A stretch of DNA of 32,630 nucleotides, taken from Thermoguttaceae bacterium (GTDB lineage Bacteria > Planctomycetota > Planctomycetia > Pirellulales > Thermoguttaceae). The position numbers and the translations under genes were made by a program. The notes under the pieces were generated by a model. It was not told where the DNA came from and did no database searches. It was given only the letters and a program-made list of their open reading frames with translations. Position 1 is the first letter of the stretch; each line of letters opens with the position of its first letter. This document shows, piece after piece, positions 8,586 through 16,427 of this stretch. The stretch lies in contig JAFSMW010000186.1 of the NCBI GenBank assembly GCA_017447745.1, positions 1-32,630 on the forward strand. Direction: 5' to 3'.

Positions 8586-9301
8586 GCCTGGAAAGCGCAC
8601 TGTTCTGGACGTTGGTTTGGGCTCATTCGATTAGACTCTTTTTTCTTGGACGGGCGACGAGACTGCCATTCGGACTCGCCCCTGCGTTAGCATAGAGTCC
8701 ATTAGATAAACAGGAATGCGCTCTTTCCTGAAATATTCTTTTAAAATTGATCTTGTCTAAATAAAAGAAATTTGCTATTCCGTATAATTATATAATCTGT
8801 TTTTAGTCAAAAAATCGTTGAAAAGCAGATAATAAATGGCGTTAAGAGAGCGTTTCAAAATCAATTTGTATATTATATGATACCCGCTGATTTGAAAAAT
8901 CTTCGCCATGAAAGTCCAGATTCAATGGAAATGTAGAGAAATTTTAGCGAATTTCAACAAATTGTCGAAATTTTTGTTTATTTCTTTTTTAATCCGGACG
9001 AAAATATAAATTGAATGCCCTTGTATAGCGTTGTATCGGAAGGATTCCGTACATGCTATGGGGAAAGAAATTCGGAAACGGGAAATCGAGCGTCATGAGA
9101 CGTTTCAAACATTCCAATTGAGAATTCTTCCCAAACATGGGCGTCCGAACTGTCAGGGAAATCAGAGCGCAAGCGCTGTAAAGACGGTTCGGGAACTGGC
9201 AATTCACGGGGAGAACTCGCGGCTCGGAATTGTCGGTATTGGACGTAAAAGTCAGACGTCTATCTGCCGCAGAAAAGTTTACAATTATTAAGGCTACAGT
9301 C
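8586..9301. other. 716-nt non-coding gap before the secretin gene
   Basis: I find no supportable gene here. A small stem, GGGCGA (8652-8657) with TCGCCC (8676-8681), lies 70 nt after the ABC gene. Two TATAAT hexamers occur at 8783-8788 and 8791-8796, but neither has a good -35 partner. The stretch 8720-9020 is AT-rich, while 9040-9280 is closer to coding composition and may be a decayed gene or a long leader. An open frame of 86 codons at 9031-9291 has no recognisable features. AAGG at 9290-9293 is the ribosome binding site for the secretin. Confidence 0.5.
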
Positions 9302-12300
9302 ATGAAAAAACAAGGAAGTTTGAAGAACAGCTTTTATCGTCCTGATTGGGGGCGAATTGTAAAAGCCTTATCGTTCATTCTTTTGTTGACCGCAGTTCTT
9401 TGCGTACCAACAAAGGAAAGTCAAGCGCAAACGGCTCCGGGAGCGCCTCGCACTCAATGCGCCGATTTACTTCAGCGTGCACGTCAGGCAATCAGCGAAG
9501 GCAAACTTGCCGATGCGGAAACGCTTATCGGTCAGGCGGAAAGCCTCAATGTACAGTATGAACCGCTGTACACAGGCGACACGCCCGCGCGTCTTCGGCG
9601 AGAACTGGAACGAGTAAAAGGCGTTTCGGCGTCTTCGCAACCGCAAGATCCGTTTGCTATTCGAGGTCAGAATTCAGCAACGCCGTCCGTTCCGTCACAG
9701 TCTCCAGTAACCAACGCGTCAGCATTGGCGAAAAAGTACCTTGCGGAAGGTCGTTCTTCTCTCAACCTTGGCGCTTTCGACAGAGCGGAACAGCTTTGTT
9801 CTGAAGCGATGAAACTGAAGGTTGCTTACGCTCCTGGCGAAGACAATCCGGATCGTCTTATGCGAGACATTCAGGTTGCCAAACAACAGCAGCAGATGGC
9901 AATGACGCCTCCGCCCGTTCCGACCATGCCCAATATGCCTCCGGCTCCTGAAGCCAAGACGGCTCCGGTAGCTCCGGCAATGGCGACCATGGCGGCTCCC
10001 GCTTCTGGCGACGTACCGGTAGCCGTTCGTCAGCAGAGCGACAAGCTTTTGCTTGAAGCGCGCAAAATTTTGGCGACGGGGGATGTTGCCAGCGCGCGTG
10101 CGAAAGTCGCTCAGGCTCGACAGCTCAACGTGCCTTACGGTCCGAAAAACGATTCGCCCAGTCGTGTTGAAAAAGATATTAACGCTCACGAAGCCGCTTA
10201 CGCTTCGGTTAAAAATAACCCGTCCGACATGAGCAGTCGAAAAGAATTCGCTCGAGTATTGCTCAGCCAGGCTAATACGCTGTATCAGCTTCGCTGCTAC
10301 GATATTGCAGAGAACGTTGCAATGAACGCCGCTCGACTCAATGTTGAATACTCGGCTTACGACGTTAAACCGCAGGACATGATCAACAAGATCAACGGCG
10401 CGCGTCAGCGAGCTGCGTCTGGAGCTTCGGTTGCCAACGCCAGTTACGTTTCCAATCAGGACGCAACCGGAGTTAAGCAGGTCGCCGCTCTTCAGCCGGG
10501 TCAGCCGTCAACCATGACGGAAGGCATGAACTATTTCCTTCAGGGCGAAGAAGCTCTCAAGGCTGGAAATACCGACGCTGCTGCCAGCGCTTTCCTGAAA
10601 GCGGCTCAGCATCGTGACGAACTCGATTACAGTTCACAGCGACAGCTTAACGATCGCCTTACCTATCTCAGAGCGAACACGGCTCCCGCTCCTGTTCCTG
10701 GATCTGCTGACGCTGTAGCCGCGGAAGCAACAGAAGAACAGAACGCGCTTTTCGGCAAAGTTGCCTCGGAGTTGACCGCTCAGGAAGCGAAAGCTCGCAC
10801 TTTGCGAAAAACCAATCCTCGCGAAGCGGTTGCTATTCTTACTGCTGCCAGAGAAAATGTAGACAAATCTGCTCTGGACGACACTCGCAAAGCCCGACTG
10901 CTGGCGCATGTCGATCAGATGATAAACGAATTAAACCTGTACATCACGCAAAACGGCGCGTTGATCGCCAACGAAGAAAACAATCGCAAGATTGACGAAG
11001 ACAACGCTCGCGCGATGCAGTATAAGACAGAAAAAGAACAAAAGATCGCCAAACTCATCGACGAAGTTGGTCAGCTTACCCGCGAACAGCGTTACGCTGA
11101 AGCGGAACTCAAAGCCAAGCAGGCTTACGAACTCGATCCCAATAACCAGGCGTGCATCCTCGCCTTCCAGATGACCAAAACTCGACGCCGCGTTGACGAC
11201 GGTCTGAAGATTCGCGAAATGCAGAGAGAAGGCAACCTTAACACATGGGCAGGTATTGAAAAAGCGGCTGTCAACCCGCTTGGACCGGATGAGAATCTGA
11301 TTTACCCGGATCGCGCAACCTGGGCTGATATTACCAAGCGTCGCGCCAAGGGCGATGAACAGAGTCCGTACACGGAACGCGAACTGGAAATCAAGAAGAA
11401 GCTCGAACAGCCCGTTCGACTGGACTACAAACAGACGCCAATCAGCGCCATTTTGGACGACCTGGCTGCTCTGTCCGGAGTCAACATTTACAAAGATCCG
11501 GCTGGCTTTGCCGCTGCTGGAGTCGCTTCCGACACCCCGGTAACGATTTCTCTGACCAACGATATTCAGCTCAAAAACGCTCTCGACCTGATTCTGGAGC
11601 CGTACGATTTGACATACGTTATCAAGAATGAAGTCCTCAAGATTACAAGCAAGGAAAACGGTCGCGGTCAACTGTATACCAAGACGTACTCAGTCGCCGA
11701 CCTCGTTATCCCGATTCCGAACTTTGTTCCGACGGACAACTTGGGATTGTCTGGAGCTTACAGACAGGCTCTGGCTCTCAACAACGGCGTGGGCGGAAAT
11801 GGAATCGGCTCCTCAATCATGGCGCCTGCCACCGCAGTTGCCAGCCGCGCTAATGGCAACGTCAACAACAACATTTTGGCTCAGTCCATGGGCGGCGACC
11901 TGACAGCGGGTTCTCCCATGACGCCTGCCTCCGGAACCACCGGTCCATTTGGTAGCGGTTCTGGCGCAGACTTCGACAGCCTGATCGAATTGATCACAAA
12001 AACCGTTGAACCCGAATCCTGGAAAGACAGCGGACAAGGGGAAGGTACAATCGAAAAGTTTGAAACCAACTTGAGCCTTGTTATTCGTCAGACTCAGGAA
12101 ATCCATGAACACATTGCTGAACTGCTCGAACAGCTTCGACGTCTGCAGGATCTTCAGGTAACAATTGAAGTTCGATTCATCAGCCTCTCTGACAGCTTCT
12201 ATGAAAGAGTCGGCGTTGACTTCGACGTCAATATTAAATCCAACCAGAGCGGCAACGTTACAATCGAAAAAACAACGGCTACCGACGCTGATGGCAACCT

Positions 12301-13162
12301 GACTGAAACGGATTACGCCAAATTCCAGCGCAGCGCCACCATCGGTCTGAAAGCCCCTGGTCTGTTCAGCTCAACGCTTGACATCCCGGTGTCTCAGGGC
12401 AGCTATGGTGGAACGACTCCGCAGTTCGGCGGTTACACCGGCGGCGACGGATTGTCCATGGGTCTGGCGTTCCTAAGCGATATTGAAGCCTACCTGTTCA
12501 TCGAAGCCGCTCAGGCTGACTCCCGATCGAACATCATGCAAGCTCCGAAAGTAACCCTGTTCAACGGTCAGCAGGCTATGGTTTCCGATACGCAACAGAG
12601 TCCGTTCGTCATCAGCGTTACCCCGGTTGTCGGCGACTTCGCCGCGGCTCAGCAGCCTGTAATCGTCGTACTGTCTGAAGGAACCTTCCTGACGGTTCAG
12701 GCGGTTGTCAGCAACGACCGACGATTCGTCCGACTGACGGTTGTCCCGTTCTTCAGCGAAATCAAAGAGGTCAACGTCTTCAAGTTCACAGGTTCAACGA
12801 CCACGACGGAAGACACCTCGTCTGAAGGCGACGACGAACAGCCTATTACAAAGAAGAACAGCAAGAACGTTTCGACCTCGAACTCCGGCACGTCCGTTCA
12901 GTTGCCAACCTTCGCTTATCAGACTGTTACCACGACAGTCAGCGTTCCTGACGGCGGTACAGTCCTCCTGGGCGGAATTAAACGACTCAAGGAAGGCCGA
13001 GATGAAAAGGGCGTTCCAATCCTCAACAAGATTCCTTACATCAACCGTCTGTTCCAGAACACCGGCATCGGTCGCGAAACAGAAAGCTTGATGATGATGG
13101 TTACACCGCGAATCATTATCCAGGAAGAAGAAGAGGAAAGAATGGGCATCGCCGCCCCGTGA
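9302..13162 (+). CDS. Large secretin (type II secretion/type IV pilus GspD/PilQ family) with tandem-repeat N-terminal region
   Basis: Secretins form the outer-membrane gate of type II/III secretion and type IV pilus machines. This 1286-residue protein is roughly twice the usual GspD length. A long signal peptide ends near SQAQ (residue 42). Residues about 50-370 hold four diverged copies of a 50-55 residue unit, seen at AEGRSSLNLGAFDRAEQL, LEARKILATGDVASARAK and similar, each ending near LNVxYxP. TPR-like and coiled stretches follow (400-640). An STN/secretin N-type domain lies at about 700-790 (LDYKQTPISAILDDLA). After a Gly/Asn-rich linker, the secretin domain spans about 930-1275, with VTIEVRFISLS, the family motif VPDGGTVLLGGIK, and VPILNKIPYINRLF before MMMVTPRIII. 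I start at ATG 9302 because the signal peptide begins there and AAGG lies 8 nt upstream. No other secretion gene is adjacent. Confidence 0.9.
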   Translation: MKKQGSLKNSFYRPDWGRIVKALSFILLLTAVLCVPTKESQAQTAPGAPRTQCADLLQRARQAISEGKLADAETLIGQAESLNVQYEPLYTGDTPARLRRELERVKGVSASSQPQDPFAIRGQNSATPSVPSQSPVTNASALAKKYLAEGRSSLNLGAFDRAEQLCSEAMKLKVAYAPGEDNPDRLMRDIQVAKQQQQMAMTPPPVPTMPNMPPAPEAKTAPVAPAMATMAAPASGDVPVAVRQQSDKLLLEARKILATGDVASARAKVAQARQLNVPYGPKNDSPSRVEKDINAHEAAYASVKNNPSDMSSRKEFARVLLSQANTLYQLRCYDIAENVAMNAARLNVEYSAYDVKPQDMINKINGARQRAASGASVANASYVSNQDATGVKQVAALQPGQPSTMTEGMNYFLQGEEALKAGNTDAAASAFLKAAQHRDELDYSSQRQLNDRLTYLRANTAPAPVPGSADAVAAEATEEQNALFGKVASELTAQEAKARTLRKTNPREAVAILTAARENVDKSALDDTRKARLLAHVDQMINELNLYITQNGALIANEENNRKIDEDNARAMQYKTEKEQKIAKLIDEVGQLTREQRYAEAELKAKQAYELDPNNQACILAFQMTKTRRRVDDGLKIREMQREGNLNTWAGIEKAAVNPLGPDENLIYPDRATWADITKRRAKGDEQSPYTERELEIKKKLEQPVRLDYKQTPISAILDDLAALSGVNIYKDPAGFAAAGVASDTPVTISLTNDIQLKNALDLILEPYDLTYVIKNEVLKITSKENGRGQLYTKTYSVADLVIPIPNFVPTDNLGLSGAYRQALALNNGVGGNGIGSSIMAPATAVASRANGNVNNNILAQSMGGDLTAGSPMTPASGTTGPFGSGSGADFDSLIELITKTVEPESWKDSGQGEGTIEKFETNLSLVIRQTQEIHEHIAELLEQLRRLQDLQVTIEVRFISLSDSFYERVGVDFDVNIKSNQSGNVTIEKTTATDADGNLTETDYAKFQRSATIGLKAPGLFSSTLDIPVSQGSYGGTTPQFGGYTGGDGLSMGLAFLSDIEAYLFIEAAQADSRSNIMQAPKVTLFNGQQAMVSDTQQSPFVISVTPVVGDFAAAQQPVIVVLSEGTFLTVQAVVSNDRRFVRLTVVPFFSEIKEVNVFKFTGSTTTTEDTSSEGDDEQPITKKNSKNVSTSNSGTSVQLPTFAYQTVTTTVSVPDGGTVLLGGIKRLKEGRDEKGVPILNKIPYINRLFQNTGIGRETESLMMMVTPRIIIQEEEEERMGIAAP

Positions 13163-13168
13163 TTCTGA

Positions 13169-13306
13169 CCTGAAAAAGATGATTCTGGAAATGCGATTCC
13201 AGACGTTAAACACAAAAGTTTGACGACGATGGTTACTCCCCGTGTCATCATTCAGGAAAAGGAAGAGGAACAGATTGGGCATCACTCCCTAATACAGGGG
13301 GTATAA
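13169..13306 (+). pseudogene. Remnant of the 3' end of a second secretin gene
   Basis: The frame 13217-13280 reads SLTTMVTPRVIIQEKEEEQIG, closely matching the C-terminus of the intact secretin (SLMMMVTPRIIIQEEEEERMG) encoded at 13085-13150. There is no start codon or preceding secretin domain. Upstream the similarity fades, with only a residue trace (EKDDSGNAIP). Many of the base differences between the two copies are synonymous. This fits the tail of an old paralogous gene that was deleted, better than a fresh duplication. It lies between the intact stop codon and the terminator. Confidence 0.7.
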
Positions 13307-13336
13307 ATTCCCCGGAGAATTCCTGACGTCAAACTT

Positions 13337-13376
13337 GCCGCCGTAGTCATCCCCCTGACTGCGGCGGTTTTATTTT
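13337..13376 (+). terminator. Rho-independent terminator after the secretin locus
   Basis: A 12-bp stem (CCGCCGTAGTCA pairing with TGACTGCGGCGG, one G-T pair) with a 6-nt TCCCCC loop is followed by TTTTATTTT. It is a textbook terminator on the + strand, placed after the secretin remnant. Confidence 0.9.
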
Positions 13377-13395
13377 AAAGTCTGCTTACGGGGGG

Positions 13396-13456
13396 CGGGT
13401 ATTACCCGCCTAAAATAGCTTGCATTATTATTTTTTGCGGACATTGTCCGCGCCCC
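13396..13456. repeat. Two small palindromes between the secretin terminator and the metallopeptidase gene
   Basis: GGCGGGT-ATT-ACCCGCC (about 13396-13412) and GCGGACATTGTCCGC (about 13437-13451) are perfect short hairpins. Neither is followed by a T-run on either strand, so they are not classical terminators. Similar palindromes recur in other gaps of this window. Confidence 0.5.
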
Positions 13457-13470
13457 GGAAACTTGAAACC

Positions 13471-14202
13471 TTACTTCACGCCCCAGATTTGTTCTATCAT
13501 TGCATATCCGACTGGGTCATGGCGGCGGAATTCTGTTTTGACAAACGGATAGAAGTCGTTTTCTCCAAAGTAACATTCCGTCAGTTCCGCGAAGTATTCC
13601 ATCGGGTTGGTTGACGCATACGCTCTGTCCTCCTGCTGATAGTAGTTCAAAACGCGGTCGTAGAGCTTGTTATCCATCGCGTTTTTATAGGCGTAAAGAA
13701 TAATCCCGTTGTTGTACCCGTTTTCGACTGTTTTGAAGTGATAGCCATGCGCCAGCTCGTGAAGAAGCATCATGGGCTGGCGGTCGTATTCGTCCAGAAA
13801 GTATTGGGCGTTGGGGATGTCAACGCAGTTGGTTTTATCTGGATTGACGCCGTGAGTTTCAACCCACCCTCTGCTGACGTGATAGCAGGGAATTGTATAC
13901 GTTGGGTCTTTTTCCTGAATCCAGATGGGCGTTTTCTGAAGCTCTTTAAGGGCTTTTTCCGGAATTAGAACCTGAATCTGGGTCAGCTGAAGGGTAATCA
14001 ATCTCATCGACTTCTTCTCCAGCTCCGGGTTGGCTCTCAAGTCGGCGGCGACGTAAACCGTCCAGCCGCAAACGTCGCGGGCTTCATACTCAGACGTAGA
14101 AACGTACGGAGCGTATGTTTTCCCCTCTTCGCTGCGAGCCGACGTTGTCAACGCCAAAAGCGTCAGACAAAACAATTCAAATAAAAGAACATAGCGTTTC
14201 AT
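13471..14202 (-). CDS. Secreted HExxH zinc metallopeptidase-like protein, unassigned family
   Basis: The 243-residue protein has an N-terminal signal sequence (about 1-24, ending TTSARS), so it should act outside the cytoplasm. The zinc-binding motif is LLHELAHGYH, with H148, E149 and H152. A candidate third ligand lies about 55 residues later in NPMEYFAELTECYFG (E202 or E206), which would make it a gluzincin-like fold. Cysteines at 45, 106, 126 and 210 could form disulfides outside the cell. I do not recognise a named family; similar proteins occur as putative metallopeptidases in planctomycetes, from memory. No clear Shine-Dalgarno sequence precedes the ATG at 14202. It is divergent from the small gene at 14374 and convergent with the secretin locus. 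Substrate unknown. Confidence 0.8.
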   Translation of the reverse strand: MKRYVLLFELFCLTLLALTTSARSEEGKTYAPYVSTSEYEARDVCGWTVYVAADLRANPELEKKSMRLITLQLTQIQVLIPEKALKELQKTPIWIQEKDPTYTIPCYHVSRGWVETHGVNPDKTNCVDIPNAQYFLDEYDRQPMMLLHELAHGYHFKTVENGYNNGIILYAYKNAMDNKLYDRVLNYYQQEDRAYASTNPMEYFAELTECYFGENDFYPFVKTEFRRHDPVGYAMIEQIWGVK

Positions 14203-14266
14203 AATTTGCGTATTTTGTTTATGCTAATCAGTTTCAACAAAGTAAAGAAATTCTTGAAAATTGCTC

Positions 14267-14295
14267 TTTACACCGTCGAAGGATTTTGCTATTAT
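14267..14295 (+). promoter_or_regulatory. Candidate promoter for the 88-residue protein gene
   Basis: TTTACA (14267-14272), a 17-nt spacer and TATTAT (14290-14295) with an upstream TGC (extended -10) lie 78 nt before the start codon. Confidence 0.5.
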
Positions 14296-14373
14296 CCCAC
14301 ACCGTTGATTTTTTGCAAGAGGGGGAGCGGGAGTTCCCTTAAACAATTCCATACTTAACAATTGGAGTAAAAC

Positions 14374-14640
14374 ATGAACTTTAATTTCTTTAACTGGATT
14401 CGTCAGGGCGTTAAGCAGTCGGTTTTAATGGGCGTTCACGACGCTGTTGAGTGCATTGGAACTCCGGTTGAAACGGATCAGGTTCGTGAAACGCTGCTGC
14501 AGTTTGCCGGAAGTGACGAAAACGCATTGACAACCGTTGACGTTCGCCGCGTTACAAATTCCTCGCCGCGAACAGCTGGAAAACTTGGACGTCGTTTGAG
14601 CGATACGCTTAAAAAGGATGAATCCAAGTCCGAGCAATAG
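14374..14640 (+). CDS. Small conserved protein of unknown function (88 aa)
   Basis: The gene has a good ribosome binding site (GGAG at 14364-14367, 6 nt before ATG) and its own candidate promoter. The protein starts MNFNFFNWIRQGVKQSVLMG, continues with HDAVECIGTP, and ends in a charged Lys/Ser-rich tail. It has no signal peptide or membrane helix. The first half could form an amphipathic helix. I recall similar short NWIRQGVKQ proteins in planctomycete genomes, but no function is known to me. Strong translation signals and codon use like the neighbouring genes support it as real. It stands alone: the next gene, tsaD, runs towards it. Confidence 0.75.
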   Translation: MNFNFFNWIRQGVKQSVLMGVHDAVECIGTPVETDQVRETLLQFAGSDENALTTVDVRRVTNSSPRTAGKLGRRLSDTLKKDESKSEQ

Positions 14641-14787
14641 TTTCGCAGCAATCAAACTGCAATAACGAAGATTCTGGAACAGATCTAAAATAATTGCCAG
14701 ACAATGCGCCACACTAATTCAGCTTTTCGCAAAGAAAAGCTGAACAATGGCAAGGGTATTTCTAGCTCGTCCAGCAACTGAGTATCT

Positions 14788-14925
14788 TTAGTTGCGAGTT
14801 GCGAGACGCCGTTCCCAGTCCGCGCTACCGCGCGAGAGTCAAAATCCACTCCCGTTGGTCGCTTTGATTTATCTTCACTACTGCCTACTGCCTCTTGCCT
14901 ACTGTCTGCCTACTCTTCTCAGTCC
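14788..14925. repeat. Composite repeat block: TTGCGAG heptamers, a 63-nt dispersed repeat, and GGCARTA heptamers
   Basis: TTGCGAG units (14792-14805) run into copy A of the dispersed repeat (14801-14863: GCGAGACGCCGTTCCC... ending CCCGTTGGTCGCT). From 14872 the reverse complement of the GGCARTA repeat runs through the tsaD stop and into its last codons. Positions 14872-14904 match lpxB 18310-18342 exactly in inverted orientation over 33 nt. Confidence 0.8.
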
Positions 14926-15981
14926 CGGGACAATGTCAAGGGACAGATCGGCAAAGCGGTCAGCGCGATACATTTCCCACGCGACAGCGCCCATGACGGC
15001 GTTGTCTGTACAGAGCTTTAACGGCGGAATATACAACTTAAATCGTTTGTTCTTTGATTCCCGCTCCAAGCGCTCTCGCAGAACTTTATTTGCCGCCACG
15101 CCGCCGCCGACGCAGAGGGTTTTATAGCCCGTCTTTTTCAGAGCCAAAACCGCTTTTCCTGCCAAACAGTCTACGACAGCAGCCTGGAATGACGCTGCCA
15201 GGTCGGCTCGACGCTGAGGCTGCTGTGACAAGTCGGGGAAGTCGCGTTCGCCCGGTCCGACGAGTTCGTATCGAACTGCTGTTTTCAGACCGCTGAAGCT
15301 GAAATCCAGACGTGACGGGTCGTTGAGCAGCGAACGGGTAAAATTGTACGCTTTGGGGTTTCCGTCTACTGCGGCTTTTTGGATGCTGGGACCTCCGGGA
15401 TACGGCAGACCGAGCATGGCGGCGACTTTGTCGAACGCCTCGCCTGCCGCGTCGTCGATGGTTGAGCCGAGCGTAACGAAATCTATGGGCGACTTGCACT
15501 CGTAAAGCGTGGAATGTCCGCCGGAAACGATCAGTCCAACGCAGGGGAAGACGCTTATCGGCACTAAACCCGCTTCTCTTGCCTGAGAGTTGGCGTAAAG
15601 TTGAGCGGCGTACAGGTGCGCTTGAAGATGGTCAACGGCAATGAGCGGTTTATCGAATACAACCGCCAGAGTTTTCGCCGCCGTCAGACCGACCAACAGC
15701 GACCCTGCCAGTCCCGGCGCATTGGCAACGGCGATGGCGGATAGCTGATTAAACGTAAATCCGGGAATGCGCTCCTGCGCTTTTTTGAGCGTCAAGTCCA
15801 GAATCGGGTTGATACGCTGACAATGCGCTCTGGACGCCAGTTCCGGCACGACGCCCCCGTAGAGAGCGTGCAGTTTCTCTTGAGTCGCCAGCGCGTCCGC
15901 ATAGACAACGCCATCGTCGCCGATTACCGCCGCCGCGGTTTCGTCGCACGAACTTTCGATAGTAAGTATATAATTAGGCAT
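14899..15981 (-). CDS. tsaD: tRNA N6-threonylcarbamoyladenosine transferase subunit TsaD
   Basis: TsaD transfers the threonylcarbamoyl group to A37 of ANN-decoding tRNAs, with TsaB and TsaE, in the cytoplasm. The ASKHA-fold hallmarks are present: YILTIESSCDETAAAV at the N-terminus, PELASRAHCQRI, the metal-ligand segment VDHLQAHL, the nucleotide loop VSGGHSTLYE, and the late CVGGGVAANKVLRERL with CTDNAVMGA. I start at ATG 15981 (MPNYILT), which gives 360 residues, near the usual length. The open frame continues upstream to 16083, but those 34 codons are a repeat-encoded duplicated peptide (SKFAEGESLL, twice) and not TsaD. The C-terminal residues RRVGRQ and the TAG stop lie within the GGCARTA-family repeat. 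Both ends of the gene thus touch repeat DNA. Confidence 0.95.
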   Translation of the reverse strand: MPNYILTIESSCDETAAAVIGDDGVVYADALATQEKLHALYGGVVPELASRAHCQRINPILDLTLKKAQERIPGFTFNQLSAIAVANAPGLAGSLLVGLTAAKTLAVVFDKPLIAVDHLQAHLYAAQLYANSQAREAGLVPISVFPCVGLIVSGGHSTLYECKSPIDFVTLGSTIDDAAGEAFDKVAAMLGLPYPGGPSIQKAAVDGNPKAYNFTRSLLNDPSRLDFSFSGLKTAVRYELVGPGERDFPDLSQQPQRRADLAASFQAAVVDCLAGKAVLALKKTGYKTLCVGGGVAANKVLRERLERESKNKRFKLYIPPLKLCTDNAVMGAVAWEMYRADRFADLSLDIVPGLRRVGRQ

Positions 15982-16157
15982 TAGGCAATAGGCAGTAGGC
16001 AGTAGTGATTCGCCTTCGGCGAATTTAGACAATAGACAAGAGGTAAGAGACAGTAGGGATTCGCCTTCGGCAAATTTAGACAATAGACAATAGGCAAGAG
16101 ACGGTAGTGAAGATTCTCCTACTGCCTATTGCCTACTGCCTACTGCCTACACTACTG
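15974..16157. repeat. GGCARTA/GACARTA heptamer block with a duplicated ~50-nt unit, upstream of tsaD
   Basis: Heptamer units (TAGGCAA, TAGGCAG, TAGACAA and variants) fill this stretch. A unit of about 50 nt, with the hairpin ATTCGCC-TTC-GGCGAAT followed by TTTAGACAATAGACAA, occurs twice in tandem (about 16007-16057 and 16058-16107, the second slightly diverged). From 16115 the same heptamers appear in the opposite orientation (CTACTGCCTATTGCC), making a large inverted repeat. Confidence 0.8.
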
Positions 16158-16427
16158 CAAGCTCCTCTCTCAACTCTCAATCTTATTTTACTCTTTTTAT
16201 TTTTTGGTAAAAGTCCCCCTTTGTAAAGAAATCCCCCTATGAGAAGAAAGAGAAATCGGGTATAATAATTAAAAATGAGTTATTGAAATTGATGAGGCGC
16301 TTCGCGTTCGCTCCTCACAAAAACCTCTCGAAACTCGCTCTGTGGGTTTCACCCACGGCTACAAATATTGAACCGCTACGCGGTTCTAGCAGAACGCTTC
16401 GCGTCTATTTTAATATTCGCAAATACC
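16158..16427. other. Non-coding leader before the SelA-like gene with small palindromes
   Basis: An AT-rich stretch (16180-16290) includes TATAATAATT near 16261, a possible -10 without a clear -35. It is followed by CTTCGCG-type short inverted motifs, GTGGGTTTCACCCAC (16342-16356) and ACCGCTACGCGGT (about 16371-16383). An in-frame ATG at 16368 lies in this repetitive DNA and is unlikely to be the real start. Confidence 0.45.

Noticed and set aside
9031..9291. 86-codon open frame upstream of the secretin
   Set aside because: There is no ribosome binding site and the composition is odd (very basic, no domain). It overlaps the likely leader and may be a decayed gene at most.
10931..11671. 246-codon minus-strand open frame inside the secretin gene
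   Set aside because: It is the reverse complement shadow of a strongly coding region; such long antisense frames follow from the codon bias.
15054..15499. Several arginine- and serine-rich open frames within tsaD
   Set aside because: They are out-of-frame or antisense products of tsaD with no domain.
15974..16157. Possible CRISPR array from regularly repeated units
   Set aside because: The units are 7 nt or ~50 nt without unique spacers, and no cas genes are nearby.
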